In this document: piece by piece, positions 9,754-22,500 of the stretch | How positions within the stretch are numbered: position 1 is the first letter of the stretch | Layout: every line of letters begins with the position of its first letter | Origin: Psilocybe azurescens | Lineage: Eukaryota > Basidiomycota > Agaricomycetes > Agaricales > Agrocybaceae | Reading direction: 5' to 3' | Assembly (NCBI GenBank): GCA_023853785.1 | Contig: JAJIRX010000549.1 | Span: forward strand, 248,001-312,000 | DNA: 64,000 nucleotides | Notes under the pieces: generated by a model | What the model saw: the letters and a program-made list of their open reading frames with translations, nothing else | Databases searched by the model: none | What the model was told of the DNA's origin: nothing | Translations under genes and position numbers: made by a program

Positions 9754-12700
9754 CTAAACTTTGATGTTCAGTTCAATGACGAACCTCAGGACGATCTCAT
9801 TGGTGTCCGGGCTTCTGACCTCCAAGGTCCTGTGATTAGAGAGACCCGGGGCGAGATCGGAGTATAAGCTGTATTTGGGATAAGGAATCCACATCTGGCG
9901 TTGTCCCTTCGTGCTCAAAATCCAACCCTCGTCATCCACCATTGAAGCATATTGGAGACTCGCGTCAGTAGTATCGCGGGAATATTGAATGTTAGTTGGG
10001 ATTATCTTCGTGTTCGACCCAGTGGAATTGACCGGCTGTATTAGGTGGGCAGGTGGGCAATTGATCAGACGGATAGGAGGCTTGTCGTAACGTTCACTTT
10101 GAAAGATGATTTCCTGTGTGTCTGGTACGAAATAGATTGATGTCATTGCGACGCGTGTTCCTTGTGAGTACAGCAAGTCTCCTGTTCGCGAGTCCCAAAG
10201 CTGTAATTTTGGCTCTGGTGGCGTCCCATTCGTGTAAAAGCCGTGAAGAATGGCAACAGTGTACGCGCTATCTGGAGAAAAGATAAGCTGACTTGGCCAG
10301 AAACGGGAGCACTCGAGTGTCACGATATCCTTCTTGTCGTTTTTAAGATAGTTATGATGAACACATATACAACCGTCCTTGGAATATCCACTTGAAGTCG
10401 CAATAACTTCGCTATTTGGAGCCCAGGCGAATCGAAATTCTTCGGCCTTGAACGGATACTTGTCGAAATGGAGTGCCACATTTTTACCAGTCTTCTTACC
10501 AGTCTCCGCATTGAACATACCAATGCCAATCGGGTTGGGGAATGCGACGTGACCACCATCCGGAGACCAGGCAACCGTTGCCCATGTTTCCTCGATGCTC
10601 GTATACGGTCGAAAAGCGTTTAGGAACTTTCCTGTATCGGCTTGCCAGATTTCAATGGTACCTAAAGCTTCGCCAGCCATAATCCTTTTGCCATTTGCGG
10701 AATATTTGACGAATGAGTTGACTAGGATCTTGGTTTTCAGGCGATATAGTCGTTTCCCGGTTTCTAGGTCCCAAACTGAAATATTGTCTTCCGCAGCAGT
10801 CGCGATGTGCTGCCCATCAGGAGAAAATGCGACTCCCAAGACAACATCGTCCGTGTGGATTGACCGCCTAACCTCGTGTCCTTTTCTGGCATCCAGAAAA
10901 GAAACCTTTCCTTGAATATGAGACGCCTCCGCAACAAGATAGCCAAAATGCGAAATAGATGAGGCGTCCGAAAACTCATCCTCTGGAACTTTAGTGGAGC
11001 GGAAGTTGGAATTCGAAGTCACCGTCCTGGGCCAATCCGAAGGCGTATCCAAAGGTCTCCATCTCGACTGTGCATCGGATTCGAGATTGTTCATGCCTGG
11101 GACCTTTTCCTCGCTATATATCTTGAATAATAAGGAATCGGAAACCATCAATGGCAGAGCTGATAAGTAAGTCTGCATCGCTGATTTCGAGATTATGGGG
11201 AAGAAATTTATGATAAACTGAATGCCTTCCACGGCCAGGATATATATATCATCGTCGCGTGGGATTTTCACTCGCTATAATAACCAAGGTTCGATGATCC
11301 GACTCAGACGGGAAATTTTGGACAAGAATGATCTGAAAACTCACTTCGTACCAAGCGACAAGTTGCTCCAACATCGGTTGGCAGAGATCGAGAGACCCCA
11401 GGAAGCTCATGATCTCAAACCAATATAAAAGACCAGTGGCAAGAAAACCTTCCAGTCTTTCGAAGGTAGGATCGGTTAAATAACGTACACCCTCTATCGC
11501 TTTCAGGGGAGGGACCCAGTGAAGGCACGCATAGTGTAGTGATTCCGGAATATGCTGACGAAGACGTTCAGGTAAGTCGTCGATTTCGTCGTTTAAAACC
11601 ATTACATTTTCGAGTTCGATAACATTGTGTTTAAGCGCCAATTGCAGTTCATCGAGACATGCGTCTGCTAGGGAGCGTGTCGGAATGTTCCGATTTATTA
11701 CGATATTGGTTTCAACGCTCCGTTGTTTGTTGGTCAAGAAATCTTCAAGACTTGGATGAACGCCATACAGAAGTGTGCCTTGACGGTCGCGTCCCTTTTC
11801 GATGATGCAGCCAAGTTTTTGCATGAGGTCGACGACGTTTTCGTCGCGTTTGAAAGGAGGTCCAGCAACTTGCCGAAGTACCAAAAGTGAGAGCGGTTTT
11901 GTGGATTTGATCAAAGTGCCAAAAACAATCGAAGGGACTAGAACAGGGAGTGGAATGATCTTGATGATGGCGCGAAACAGGTCGTCCATCGTGTCCTCTT
12001 TCGACAAAGGGATTCGGGTGGATAACATGTTTTTTAAAATGGCAATTTCATCACCGTCACCACACAACAAAAGCGCCCGACTCGCCACTGAAATCCATAA
12101 GTGCATACCCATTGCCCGGTCCATGAAATGATCATGAAGTTCTTCGATAGTGTAGTGTTCGGCCACATTTGGCTTCTTCTCGAAAAGCTCTTGTAGACAT
12201 TGCGTTATATATCCCGTAGCATCGAGCGCACCTCCAGCTTCGTTGAATCCTATTTCCTCAATATGACAGTGAGGTGCTTGTTCCAGAGTGCCCACGATAG
12301 CGTCGTGGAAACGAGATGTCAAAAGAATGCGAAAGTTGGATGGAAGGTTAACCGAATGAAGAGAAATTGCGGTCAGCAACCTGTGTTGTTCAGCTAGGGT
12401 TATGCTATTATGTAGACCATCGATGACGATGAGGACCGGTCCAATCATTACAAGATTTCTAGTGGCCTCGACGATAAGATCAGGAAACTGACGTCCAATA
12501 TCGGCCCAAGCAAGAGATTGATCGGCCTTGAGCTGGTCGGCCATTCGAGCGCGAACCGTAGGGTCATAGCCCGCGAGCTGAAAGGCAATAGAACTAGATA
12601 TCCTTTGCGAGTTTGCGCCCTCCACGTGTTTGTCAAGAAACACCGACGCCCCTAGCCGCTTTTGCTGATGGAATGCCTGCGCAATTGTGTGGGCTATAGC

Positions 12701-14131
12701 AGACTTTCCGCACCCTAGAGGACCTGATAGCATATATATTCGACTTTCTTGTGTCCGGCCTATGGGATTTGATGCCGAGGCCCACCGAACAACGTCGTCA
12801 ATAATGCTCTGGCGTGTCCCCCGTGCACATACTTTGCCCGAGTCCCAGTTGATGGCATCCAGTTTGGGGAGGTTGTTGAGATGTAAGATGTTTTCTAACG
12901 GAATTAGCATGAAACCTGCATTGGAATGAGCTTGAAAGCAAACTACTCACCCACATTCTCTATCTTTTGTAGAATGCGAAACGAAACCACAGCCGTTTGA
13001 AGAGCCGTTCCCAAAATAAGTTCGATCTTCAACTCCCCGAAGGCGGCCTGAAATTTGGATATCATGGAGTCGGCACTGGAAACGATATTTACGACAGCTC
13101 TCTGAACTATACAATCCCATAAGTTTCACCGGTAGTAGGATCGAAGAAATAGCTTGCCAAAATGTTTGACTTTTCGATAATTTGCAATGAAATACGCGCA
13201 TTCGGCTGTCTGAGTAAGAAGTCGCTGCAAAGTATCCTTGAACAACGTAATCTTCTGCATCGGCTGAGAAGCGAGAAAGAATTTGTACAGGTCGTCTATA
13301 ATGTGTACTAATTCTTCAATCCTCATATCGCGCTCGATTTGCTCAAATATAATCTGTATAGACGTTATTTGGGTCGATGGCAAACAGACATTCCACTAAT
13401 AAGAGTTTACTGACCGTAAAAGCAAACGTCATTGCCCCAACAGCAAGCTTAGCCCGCGAATCAAGCTGTTAAGAGATCGAGTAATTAGTCAAATTGAAGA
13501 TATGCAGACACAGGCTATGAACCACCGATATACCTCTGCCACTTTTTCTGCAATGGAAGCGAAAGTCCCCAAGGAGGACAGTAATTGGTTCCATACTGGG
13601 GGCATTTCTTTGAGCTGCTCAGACGATAGCGATTGTATGAATCCAATTGTATCGAGATAGTGCACAGATTCTAGATCTGTGATGCACTCTTCACATTCAC
13701 AGATCTTTCCAGGAGTTGCGACGTTGACCATAACAATAAGATAACCACGTATTCGCGAGTCCCCCTTGACGGGATCGATGAGTTCAAGTTCGACATCTGC
13801 CCGGATTTGGTTCAGGTTAACTTCTCGCGGAAATGCGTGAAGGCCCACCTTTATTTCTTTCTATGTCCAGTAGATCTATTACGGTATAACCCACGACGTG
13901 ATCATCCCATGAGTCGTTGTGCTTGCATACAAGGTTGATGCGCAGTGAAGACATTGACTCTGCAGAACTTAACTCATATTGGTCATCATATCGACATGTT
14001 TCCAATGTCAACTTACAAGACAAAGCTTTCATTCCACTGTGGCGACCTGTCTCCTTTACGTCCACCTTTTGAGGAAATGGTCTTCTTATTAAACACCAGG
14101 TCAATGGCATAGGAAGAGGCGGACAACGCAT
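9754..14131 (-). CDS. C2-NACHT-WD40 protein (NLR-like STAND receptor)
   Basis: Six exons on the minus strand: 14131-13534, 13465-13415, 13353-13130, 13047-12951, 12915-11345 and 11274-9754, about 1,350 residues. The N-terminus resembles a C2 domain (SSLRINLVCKHNDSWDDHVV), followed by a helical segment. A NACHT-type NTPase lies in exon 5: Walker A GPLGCGKSAIAH, Walker B VLIVIDGL, and sensor ILLTSR. The 70-bp intron 11275-11344 joins WYE to RVKIPRDDD in frame, fusing NACHT to about six WD40 repeats (for example VAFSPDGQHIATA..ISVWDLETGK). Such STAND proteins act as regulated switches in fungal non-self recognition; the ligand and role here are unknown. The start is uncertain. Near 13840-13875 the frame changes by one, through a 34-bp mini-intron (GTAATAG..AAATAAAG) or an indel. 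The 35-bp intron 12916-12950 is also unusually short. Confidence 0.8.
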
Positions 14132-16269
14132 GGGGTTTGTGGAGTTCTCGACCCTCGAAAACTATATGTATGATATCAGAAAAAGAGAATTCAAATGCTC
14201 GACATCACTGTACTGTGCCAAACGTACTATTCACTTTTAAATCGATAGTACTTCCGAGGCCAGACCTTACATGACTTTCAGCGACAGTTTGGAAGTTATA
14301 TCGCAACACACACCTTGTGGAAATGGGGGCCATAAAGATTGGGAACAATGTCGATAGAGTTGAAAGCAAGCGTCAATCAGCCGAGTAATGGAAAGGAATG
14401 TCGCCCCTCCGCCGGACAGAAAAGGCTGTGCCGGGCGTTGTTATGCAAAATTCTTTGGCAGGCCACCTGACTGATATAAGATTGACATTCGGTGGGAGGA
14501 TATTCTCAACACGTTTGTGACTAATGTACAGTCGAACCTGCCATAATCCATACCTGTGATAGCCCATAACCTATAAAAACCCAAGTAGGTGTGACCTGCC
14601 ACCAAACCGAAATTTACACCTCTTATATCCCATAACCTGTCATAACCCATAGTCCGGACCATCCACTGAGGGGGTATGGGTTATGATAGGTTCGACTGTA
14701 CTATCCCTACCAAAAAGTAAAGAAAAAGAACAAACTCTTATCGGTGGACGTTGATGGCACCATGATGCTGAGACTGACTCATGTCGAACTATGTTTATCA
14801 TAGAAGCAAGATATGAATGCCTTTGATATACATCGGCTCAAGCACGATCAGCGCCCCGGGGAGAGCCATGCATTCAGCTGACAGTAGTAACCGGCTTGAA
14901 GGGCGCCAATCTTCTGCGCTGAAGCGTTCACATCTCAGCATTCAACCCCTGGATTGTGACTTTTTCATTGTCATCATGTGTCGTGAGCATATATAACACT
15001 GAAAATACTGACGAAACACTGAAGTGATAGGTGCGTCGTCAGAGACATTGCGCATCCTCTTCCGCATCTTGGACATTCAAAAAATCCGCAATGTTCAAAC
15101 TTATGAGCATTGATCATAGGGAGACGACACATGAAGGCGATAGCTGGAGATTATAGCAGTGGGCAGCAGTACTCTCAAACTCGAGCCAGATAGTTTATCA
15201 GTTGAGGGTCACAAGCAAACCAGAAGCCTGCAGTTACCCGTCACCCACCAGCAGGCTACAGTTCGGATCGTTGATTAAAATTTTGAGGCTCAGTCGGGAG
15301 CCAGGTGGTCGGAACCCTAACCTATGCTGTCGTCGGTTTCGGACAGTTCAAGATCACCGCTCAGCACCCGCTAAAAAAAAGTTGGGGGGGGGAGGAATTC
15401 CAGCTTCCAGAAGTTTCACTATAAAGTTCAGGTATGGAGCTGCAATTTCAATCCTGGTGAGAAATAATCCAAGGGCTAACCATACCTTACCTTGCACATA
15501 GCACCTTAATGTATTAGTATTAGCTGGCGCTAAAATCAGCGTCTTGATTTCTCTTTCTCATAATTACTGCAGGTCGAATCAAATAATAAGGCATCATGAA
15601 ATACTGTAATTAGCTTTATAGCTCGGTTGATCAAATATGTATATGTGCCAATATCTAATTCTGTGATCATGGTTGCGCTCAAGCTGTGTCTGACGAGGTT
15701 GGCGCGACTGTCGCTTGCGAATCCGTTATACTAGGGCTCTGCCTAGAAAGAGTATAAGTTGTATTGTACATGTTTGTTTGTTAATTGTACTCACGTCCAA
15801 GTCGTGGTTGAGGTCTCATCCACCATGTAAGGCGACTGGGTGATCATGGTATGGTACACTCGCTCCGCCGTTACGACACCAGAGTCCCTAGGAGCCAACT
15901 TCAGGTTATAATGTGAGTCATTTTACGACCTCAGATATACTTTCTACGCTTACCGCCATTATAGTGACAATCTGTGCAAGCGCAAAAATGATATACACAA
16001 ACTGCATGTTGATGGCTTGGAAATTTGGGGATAAGCAATCGATACAAATATGGGCGCTTAAAAGCGAGTTGGTGGGGCTGACATTACGCTTTGTCGTTAT
16101 TTGTCCTCTGCTACATGGCCTGATCGGCGTAGAGTAAAGGAGGACGAAAATTTATTGTCAGCCAATGGTCAACCATTTATATGAGTTGTTCAGCCACCTG
16201 CATATATGATACATATGATCGAGTCAGCCATATCAGATACGAAACGGGCGGCGGACCATCCGATTAATA
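14132..16269. other. Intergenic region
   Basis: No gene recognised. It holds a MITE at 14529-14698 and a G-homopolymer near 15382-15390. The rest is low in open frames and probably contains the divergent upstream regions of the NLR gene (-) and the laccase (+). Confidence 0.6.
14529..14698. mobile_element. 170-bp MITE with pogo/Tc1-like ends
   Basis: 26-bp terminal inverted repeats start CAGTCGAACCT and match at 23 of 26 positions. They are flanked by TA on both sides (14527-14528 and 14699-14700). The CAGTCGAACC end and TA duplication fit Tc1/mariner-pogo type MITEs. There is no coding capacity. The interior repeats CATAACC/CCCATA motifs. Confidence 0.8.
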
Positions 16270-16278
16270 GCTATAAAT
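16270..16278 (+). promoter_or_regulatory. Probable TATA box of the laccase gene
   Basis: CTATAAATG lies about 70 bp upstream of the laccase ATG at 16342, a usual distance for a fungal TATA element. Confidence 0.55.
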
Positions 16279-16341
16279 GGAGTACCATCTTGTCCGGTGA
16301 ATTAGGAAATTATCCACCGCTTCCTTACTCCTTGGCATAAC

Positions 16342-18745
16342 ATGTGTCATAACCTTTTCTCGAGCATTGTTATGCTATCCTGCATGGCAGGCGCCTTTGC
16401 TGGCGGAGATAGCGGCGGATCTAATTCTGGATCTAAAGGGAGCGATGGGAGCAGTAGCTCTATCGGCCCTGTGACAGACCTCTTTATTGGAAATAAGATC
16501 ATCTCTCCAGATGGATTCAATCGATCGTGAGCCATCTTACTGCATTACAGATGATTGAATTAACAGATACTGCGTACCATAGGGCTGTACTTGCAGGGCC
16601 TACATCCAACTCGCTGTCTTTTCCAGGCCCAATTATCCGAGCTACCAAGGTAAGTACACTGTACTTCTAGAGGAAGATATGCTTACTAACTGAAAATATG
16701 AATAATCAGGGAGACATCTTTCGTCTGAATGTCATCGATCAATTGGTTGATACGTCAATGTTGTTGAGCACCAGCATAGTAAGATATTGGACTGCTGACT
16801 CTTAGAAAAGACGCTAACTGGATACACTTAGCACTGGCACGGGTTTTTCCAAAAGAAGACAAGCTGGGCCGATGGTCCAGTCGGCGTTACACAGTGCCCA
16901 ATTTCTCCGGGGCATTCGTTCCTGTACGAATTTTCTACAGGAGATCAAGCAGGAACCTTTTGGTACCACTCGCATTTCTGTTTGTATTTAACAAGCACTT
17001 TGATTCATTCTTGGGAGCTGATGATATCCTGTTTAGCTACCCAGTATTGTGATGGACTCAGAGGAGCATTGGTTGTATATGATGACCATGACCCGCACAA
17101 AAGCCTGTGAGTTAGACCTTTTGCTTCGGACGGAGTCTGTCTTTTTTTTCTTTTTTACTAAAGGCATGTCATGAATAGCTATGACTTTGATGACGGTAAT
17201 GTTCAAACTTGGTGCGAAAGTGATCTCCACCATATCTTACTATTATCATCGTTCAGAATCAACTATAATTACTCTCGCCGATTGGTGGGCTTTGGTAGGC
17301 TTGTTGCTGTGTAAACTTATCTAATTCACTTGTTACGCAGGTACCACACCGTGGCGCCTATTGCAGAACGCCAAATTGTACCTACCTTTGATGCAACACT
17401 AATTAACGGACGAGGTCGCTATCCTGGAGGACCGACTACCCCCTGACAGTCATTAGCGTCTTACCCAATAAACGCTATCGGTTCCGTCTGGTATCCATTT
17501 CTTGTGACCCAAATTTCACATTTTCCATTGACGGACATTCCCTGGTTAGTCCAACGTCATTCCTTCCAATGGATAACTAATCGATTATTATTTATCTTAG
17601 ACAATCATAGAAGTTGATTCCGAGAATGTGCAACCACTTGTGGTCGATGAAATACAAATTTTCGTTGGCCAACGCTATTCATTTATTCTGAGCACTAGCA
17701 ACCCCATCGCAAATTACTGGATACGTGCTCTACCCAATCTCGGCACCGTTGGCTTCGATGGCGGGATTAATTCTGCAATCCTTCGATACCGGGGTGCTCC
17801 CAATGCCGACCCTATCACAACCTCGACCACTAGCGTCCCTTTGTTAGAGACAAATCTGCACCCGCTTGTTAATCCAGCCGCACCAGGGGTACCAAGCCGT
17901 GGGGCAGCGGATGTCAGCCTCAATCTGAATATTGCCTTCAACATTTCAACACTCAAATTTACCGTGAACGGGGCCACATTTAAGACGCCTACTGTCCCGG
18001 TCTTGCTTCAAATTCTCAGCGGTGCACAAACAGCGCAGGACCTACTACCTTCCGGGTCTATCTACGTCCTGCCTCCTAACAAAGTCATCGAGATTTCGAT
18101 GCCAGGGGGGATCAGTTGGAAGCCCTGTAAGTTTACCTGTTCCACTTTCGTTCAGAACTACAACTTATACCCGCCGTTATTATCTAGCATCCAATTCATT
18201 TGCACGGGGTAATTGCTCACACTGTATCAGCGACAGAGGCATTTTACTGATCTTGATTCCAGCATAGCTTCTCCGTTGTCAGAAGCGCTGGAAGCTCAGT
18301 ATACAATTACGAAAATCCTGTGAGGCGCGATGTTGTCAGCATTGGGCCATCAACAAGCGACAATGTGACGATTCGGTTCACCACGGATAACGCTGGTCCC
18401 TGGATTATGCACTGGTATTTGGATAAATTTCTATGTCTACTGCTCAGACGTTACTGACACTAGAGACCACCTCTCCCAATCTATGCAGTCATATTGACTG
18501 GCATCTAGAGCTGTGAGCCTTCTCTCCTCTCTGATTTATCAGGCAGGTAATTTAGCTGACATTTATATAGCGGCCTGTCGATTGTGCTCGCAGAAGACGT
18601 ACCGGACATTCCAAACAATAAGCCACCTCGTAAGTAATCTGTCATGACTGTAACTTCATGACATGTCCACTCAAATGATGCTGTAGCTGCTTGGGATCAG
18701 CTTTGCCCCATTTACGACGCATTGGTCCCGCAAGTGTTTACTTAG
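16342..18745 (+). CDS. Laccase (multicopper oxidase, secreted)
   Basis: Fourteen exons: 16342-16526, 16583-16649, 16710-16778, 16832-16979, 17037-17106, 17179-17195, 17257-17284, 17341-17544, 17601-18126, 18188-18208, 18263-18414, 18489-18512, 18571-18629, 18687-18745. The product is about 540 residues, the family size. An N-terminal signal peptide ([20 protein letters not shown]) is followed by a Gly/Ser linker. All copper signatures are present: [43 protein letters not shown], and [12 protein letters not shown]. The residue ten after the type-1 Cys is Leu, a class-2 feature. Laccases oxidise phenols with O2, outside the cell. Two anomalies: one C appears missing in the C run at 17449-17453, where the frame otherwise hits TGA, and one extra T stands before the donor at 18127. 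Sequencing error or recent decay are both possible. Confidence 0.85.
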
Positions 18746-19545
18746 ATCATCTGCGGAACATGTATCTATTTAGATATCAGACCAAAGTATTGTGATTTTA
18801 ATATAACCATCGAGTGTACTTGAGCGAAAGTCAAAACCTAAAAGAGGTGCAATTCGTTATCTTCTCGGACCTCAGAGATTGAATATGGATTGATTTAATC
18901 TACCACACGAGTTACCCCCCATAACCATAGCACAGGATAACATCTACGACTGCCAGACATCGTATATACATTTTGTCGTCGACCATTTCCCCCAAGGATA
19001 ACAGATTAACGACGAGAGCTGGTGCTCCGCCTTTATAATTCCATGAATGCAGCGCTCCATTGTAAAAAATACAGTGAATTGAATATATTCTACCAAATCA
19101 ATAAGGAAACTGGTGAAGGGTGCAAAGTGCGAAATAAAAAGTTCCCAGTTGAAATCGAAGTTCAAAAAAAGGGGGACATGGCATTGGGAATAAAATAAGC
19201 AGAGCCTCCTCTAAAATATGACGAAAGCGTCGTGGATTCAAGTTGTATAGGGGAAAGCCGGGGAATAAAAACGAGAAGGGTAGTCTCCTGATGATCGTGT
19301 ATCCTCTCGATACTCGTTAATTTTAAGTTGTTGGTTGCAAGAATTATTTAGGTATATGTTACACCCCGGGGTAAGGGATAGATGCACGAGTATGTTTGAT
19401 GCAGTTTGATAGAATGGTGCTGAGGATGGCAAGAGATGTTGCCGAGCGGGCAGCCACACAGGTGCAATGTTGCAGAGGGGCAGCAGCAGCCACAGCGAAC
19501 CACGATCGAACGCGATTTAATAGAAATGCCAAGGCCCATCTCCAT
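18746..19545. other. Convergent intergenic region
   Basis: Lies between the 3' ends of the laccase (+) and HMG-CoA reductase (-) and presumably holds both 3' untranslated regions. No coding signal or clear repeat seen. Confidence 0.6.
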
Positions 19546-22500
19546 TTACTGTGAATAGGGCGGTAGCGATGCTGTGGACGACGAAGGTGATACCGGTTTC
19601 GCGGTTTGCTTCTTCGCCTCCCGTTCTGATGTATCGACAATAGGACTAACACCGGCAGGGGCCAGCTGCAGCTGCGCTCTTAGAATGGGACTGCCTCTCT
19701 CCAAAGCGGGTGTAGACGGGATCGAAATAGCGGGTGTGTTGGTCTGCGAGCGGTTGTGGGCCATGTGCGCTCTAATGAGATGTCCAGCTGCGAGGGCGCT
19801 CAAGAGGGATAGTTCGCCAGCCATGACGGAGGCAGCGATGAGGCGGGCGAGGCCTTGCGCGTTGTGTCCGGGATGTGTGGGGTGGGCGCCCTTCATGCCG
19901 AGCATATCGAGCACGCCTTGCTGAGGACCAAGAACAGTTCCTCCACCGACAGTGCCGACTTCGATACAGGGCATGCTAACAGTCATGAGCAGATCCTTGC
20001 CATCGTTGATACTATAGAAAGGTGTCAGAGATGGGAGTGAAAAAATAAATAATAAAGACATACGCCTCCATCAAAGTCATACACATCGAACTCTCCACGT
20101 TCTGCGCGGGATCCTGACCAGTCGCCAAGAAGATAGCAGTCAGGATATTCGCAGCGTGGGCGTTAAACCCTCCAATAGAGCCCGCCATCGCACTCCCCAC
20201 CAGGTTCTTCTTCGTGTTCAGATTAACCAACGCCGCGACCGTCGTCTTCAACACCGTCGTCACGATGCGTCCAGGAATGACAGCCTCGGCCACCACGCTC
20301 TTCCCGCGCCCTTCAATCCAGTTGATAGCAGCAGGCTTCTTGTCCGTGCAGTAATTCCCTGACAGCGCGAGCACGACCATCTCCGGGTAATGCTGCTGCA
20401 TCACCTCGAGTGCCTTCTCCGTGCCCTTCGAGATCATGTTCATGCCCATCGCATCACCAGTAGCAGTCGCGAAGCGCACAAACAGCGTGCGTCCAGCCAT
20501 AGCCGTCTTCAAGCTCTTCAGCTTGGCGAACCTCGACGTGCTCTCGAAGGCCTCCTTGATCGTCGCATAGCCGTCTTCAGAGTCGATCCACAGCTTGGCG
20601 TCCGCGGCCATGACGATACTGGGGAAGTCGATCGCCGGTCCGCGGGTCATACCATCCTTGATGAGCACCGTCGTCACTCCTCCGCCAGCGTTGAGGGCCT
20701 TGCAGCCTCTGGAGGTCGAGGCGACGAGGGTGCCTTCGGCGGTGGCCATAGGAACAGGGTAGAGTGTCCCATCGACGTTGAGCGGTCCAGCAATACCAAG
20801 AGGAAGAGGGATATACCCCACGACGTTCTCGCAGCACGCGCCCAAGACTCGCGAATAGTCGTAGTTAACCAGGGGAATATCTGACGATTCCAGTGTCTGT
20901 GTAATAGAAGCACGGGCTAAAGAATACGAAAGAAGGCATCGCTCATCAGCAAAACGTTCACTAAGATCAGGACGAAGAAGGGCACTCACAGATCAGCGCT
21001 CTCCTGATCCTCACAGCTCGCTCAAGCTCGTTCATGCCAAGAACCTTCTCCAGTGCGTACGCCGCGATCTTTCCGTTCTGCGCCAACATAATGATTTCCT
21101 CGTCGTTCAACAACGCCAGCGATTCGCTGATCGGCCTGGGTCCATTCTCAAACACGTCGACACACTCCGCCAGCGAGCGCACGCCTTCAACACTGTTGTC
21201 CACCGAAGACGACGAGTCCGAAGCGGAAGAGGACGAATAAGGAGGCGTGGGCTGGCCGGTAATGACGATTGGACGGGGGAGGGATGCAGGCTTGGAGACC
21301 GATGTGGACACGGCAGAAGCAGTGGGGGCAGTAACCGAGGCGTGGCGCACAGTAGTGGAGGAAGAGGAGGTGATAGTCAGTCTTCTGGACGCGTACTTCC
21401 TCTCGTTCTCCAGGCGCTTGTCGACGTCCTCCAACGAGAACGTGCCAACAGCCTGCGCGGCCAACGACAGCGCCGAGCTCTCTCTGCGAAGAACACGCGG
21501 TGTCTCCTCCTGGACGGCAGGGGTGCAGTCACCCGCACGCTGACCTCTTCCCGCTGCGCATCAGCCTCGGCCTCAACCTCGTGCTCAGCATCGTGCTCAT
21601 CCTCGAACCTCACCCCGCTTTTTGAGCCCGAAGGCGCCGATCCTGGTGCCCACCACGCCCGCCGCGATGCCCTTAAGCAAATACCCATTCAACGCAACGC
21701 TGATCGCCAAGATGATCACGATCCACTTGCTCAGAATCGGGTCGCCGACAAGCCGCGTCCACGAGGTCATGAACGCCTCCACCATCTCCGACGTCGTCTT
21801 GCGCGAGGGATGGGCGTGCGTGATCGAGTCGACGGGTGGTACAGACGCAGAGGAGGGGGAGAACAGCTTTCGGGTAGAGAGGGAGCTCGATTTGGAACCG
21901 CCGAGGGATGTGGGGAGGACGACGCGGAGGTACACCGGGGGTGAGACTTTAACGAGCAGGTCTTTAGGGTTTCCATCAGCGGTGCCATCGAACAAGTCCG
22001 CGGACGATGCTTCGACAAGTGAGTTGAGCACGGTGCGGAGGCCTGGCGCGGTGATGTCGACTTTGCGCACTGCGACTTGGCCGTGAAGCGCAGAAGAGCT
22101 GTTGTGCCTCGATGGCGTGAGGGGCGTGATCAAGTTCAGAATGTGCAGTGTCATGAACGACGCGATCTGCACGCCAAAAAGCACCTCAAATAAGCACGTG
22201 CTCTACCACACGACTCGAACGAGAAGACAAAACGCACCAAGAGCAACTTGAGCCTGGCCACGGGATTCTCCTGCTTCGCCACCTCCGCGCCCTTGCCCTT
22301 TGGCTTGACGCGCGATTTCTGGCCCTTCTGGCCCTTCCCAGCCGCGTACGCATACCCAAACCCGTACTCCGGCAGGCCGCTGCCTTTCTCGCCGAGCAGC
22401 ACGAGCTTTACCTTCTCCCTGAAGGACTTCGGTGCGGGGGGAGCAGCCGGGCGCGCCATCGCGCTCTGCAGCCGGGGTGTCGTCGAGCCTTGCGTGCCAA

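Noticed and set aside
20390..22086. Several open frames on the plus strand over the HMG-CoA reductase gene
   Set aside because: They are complements of GC-rich coding exons with clear HMG-CoA reductase motifs on the minus strand.
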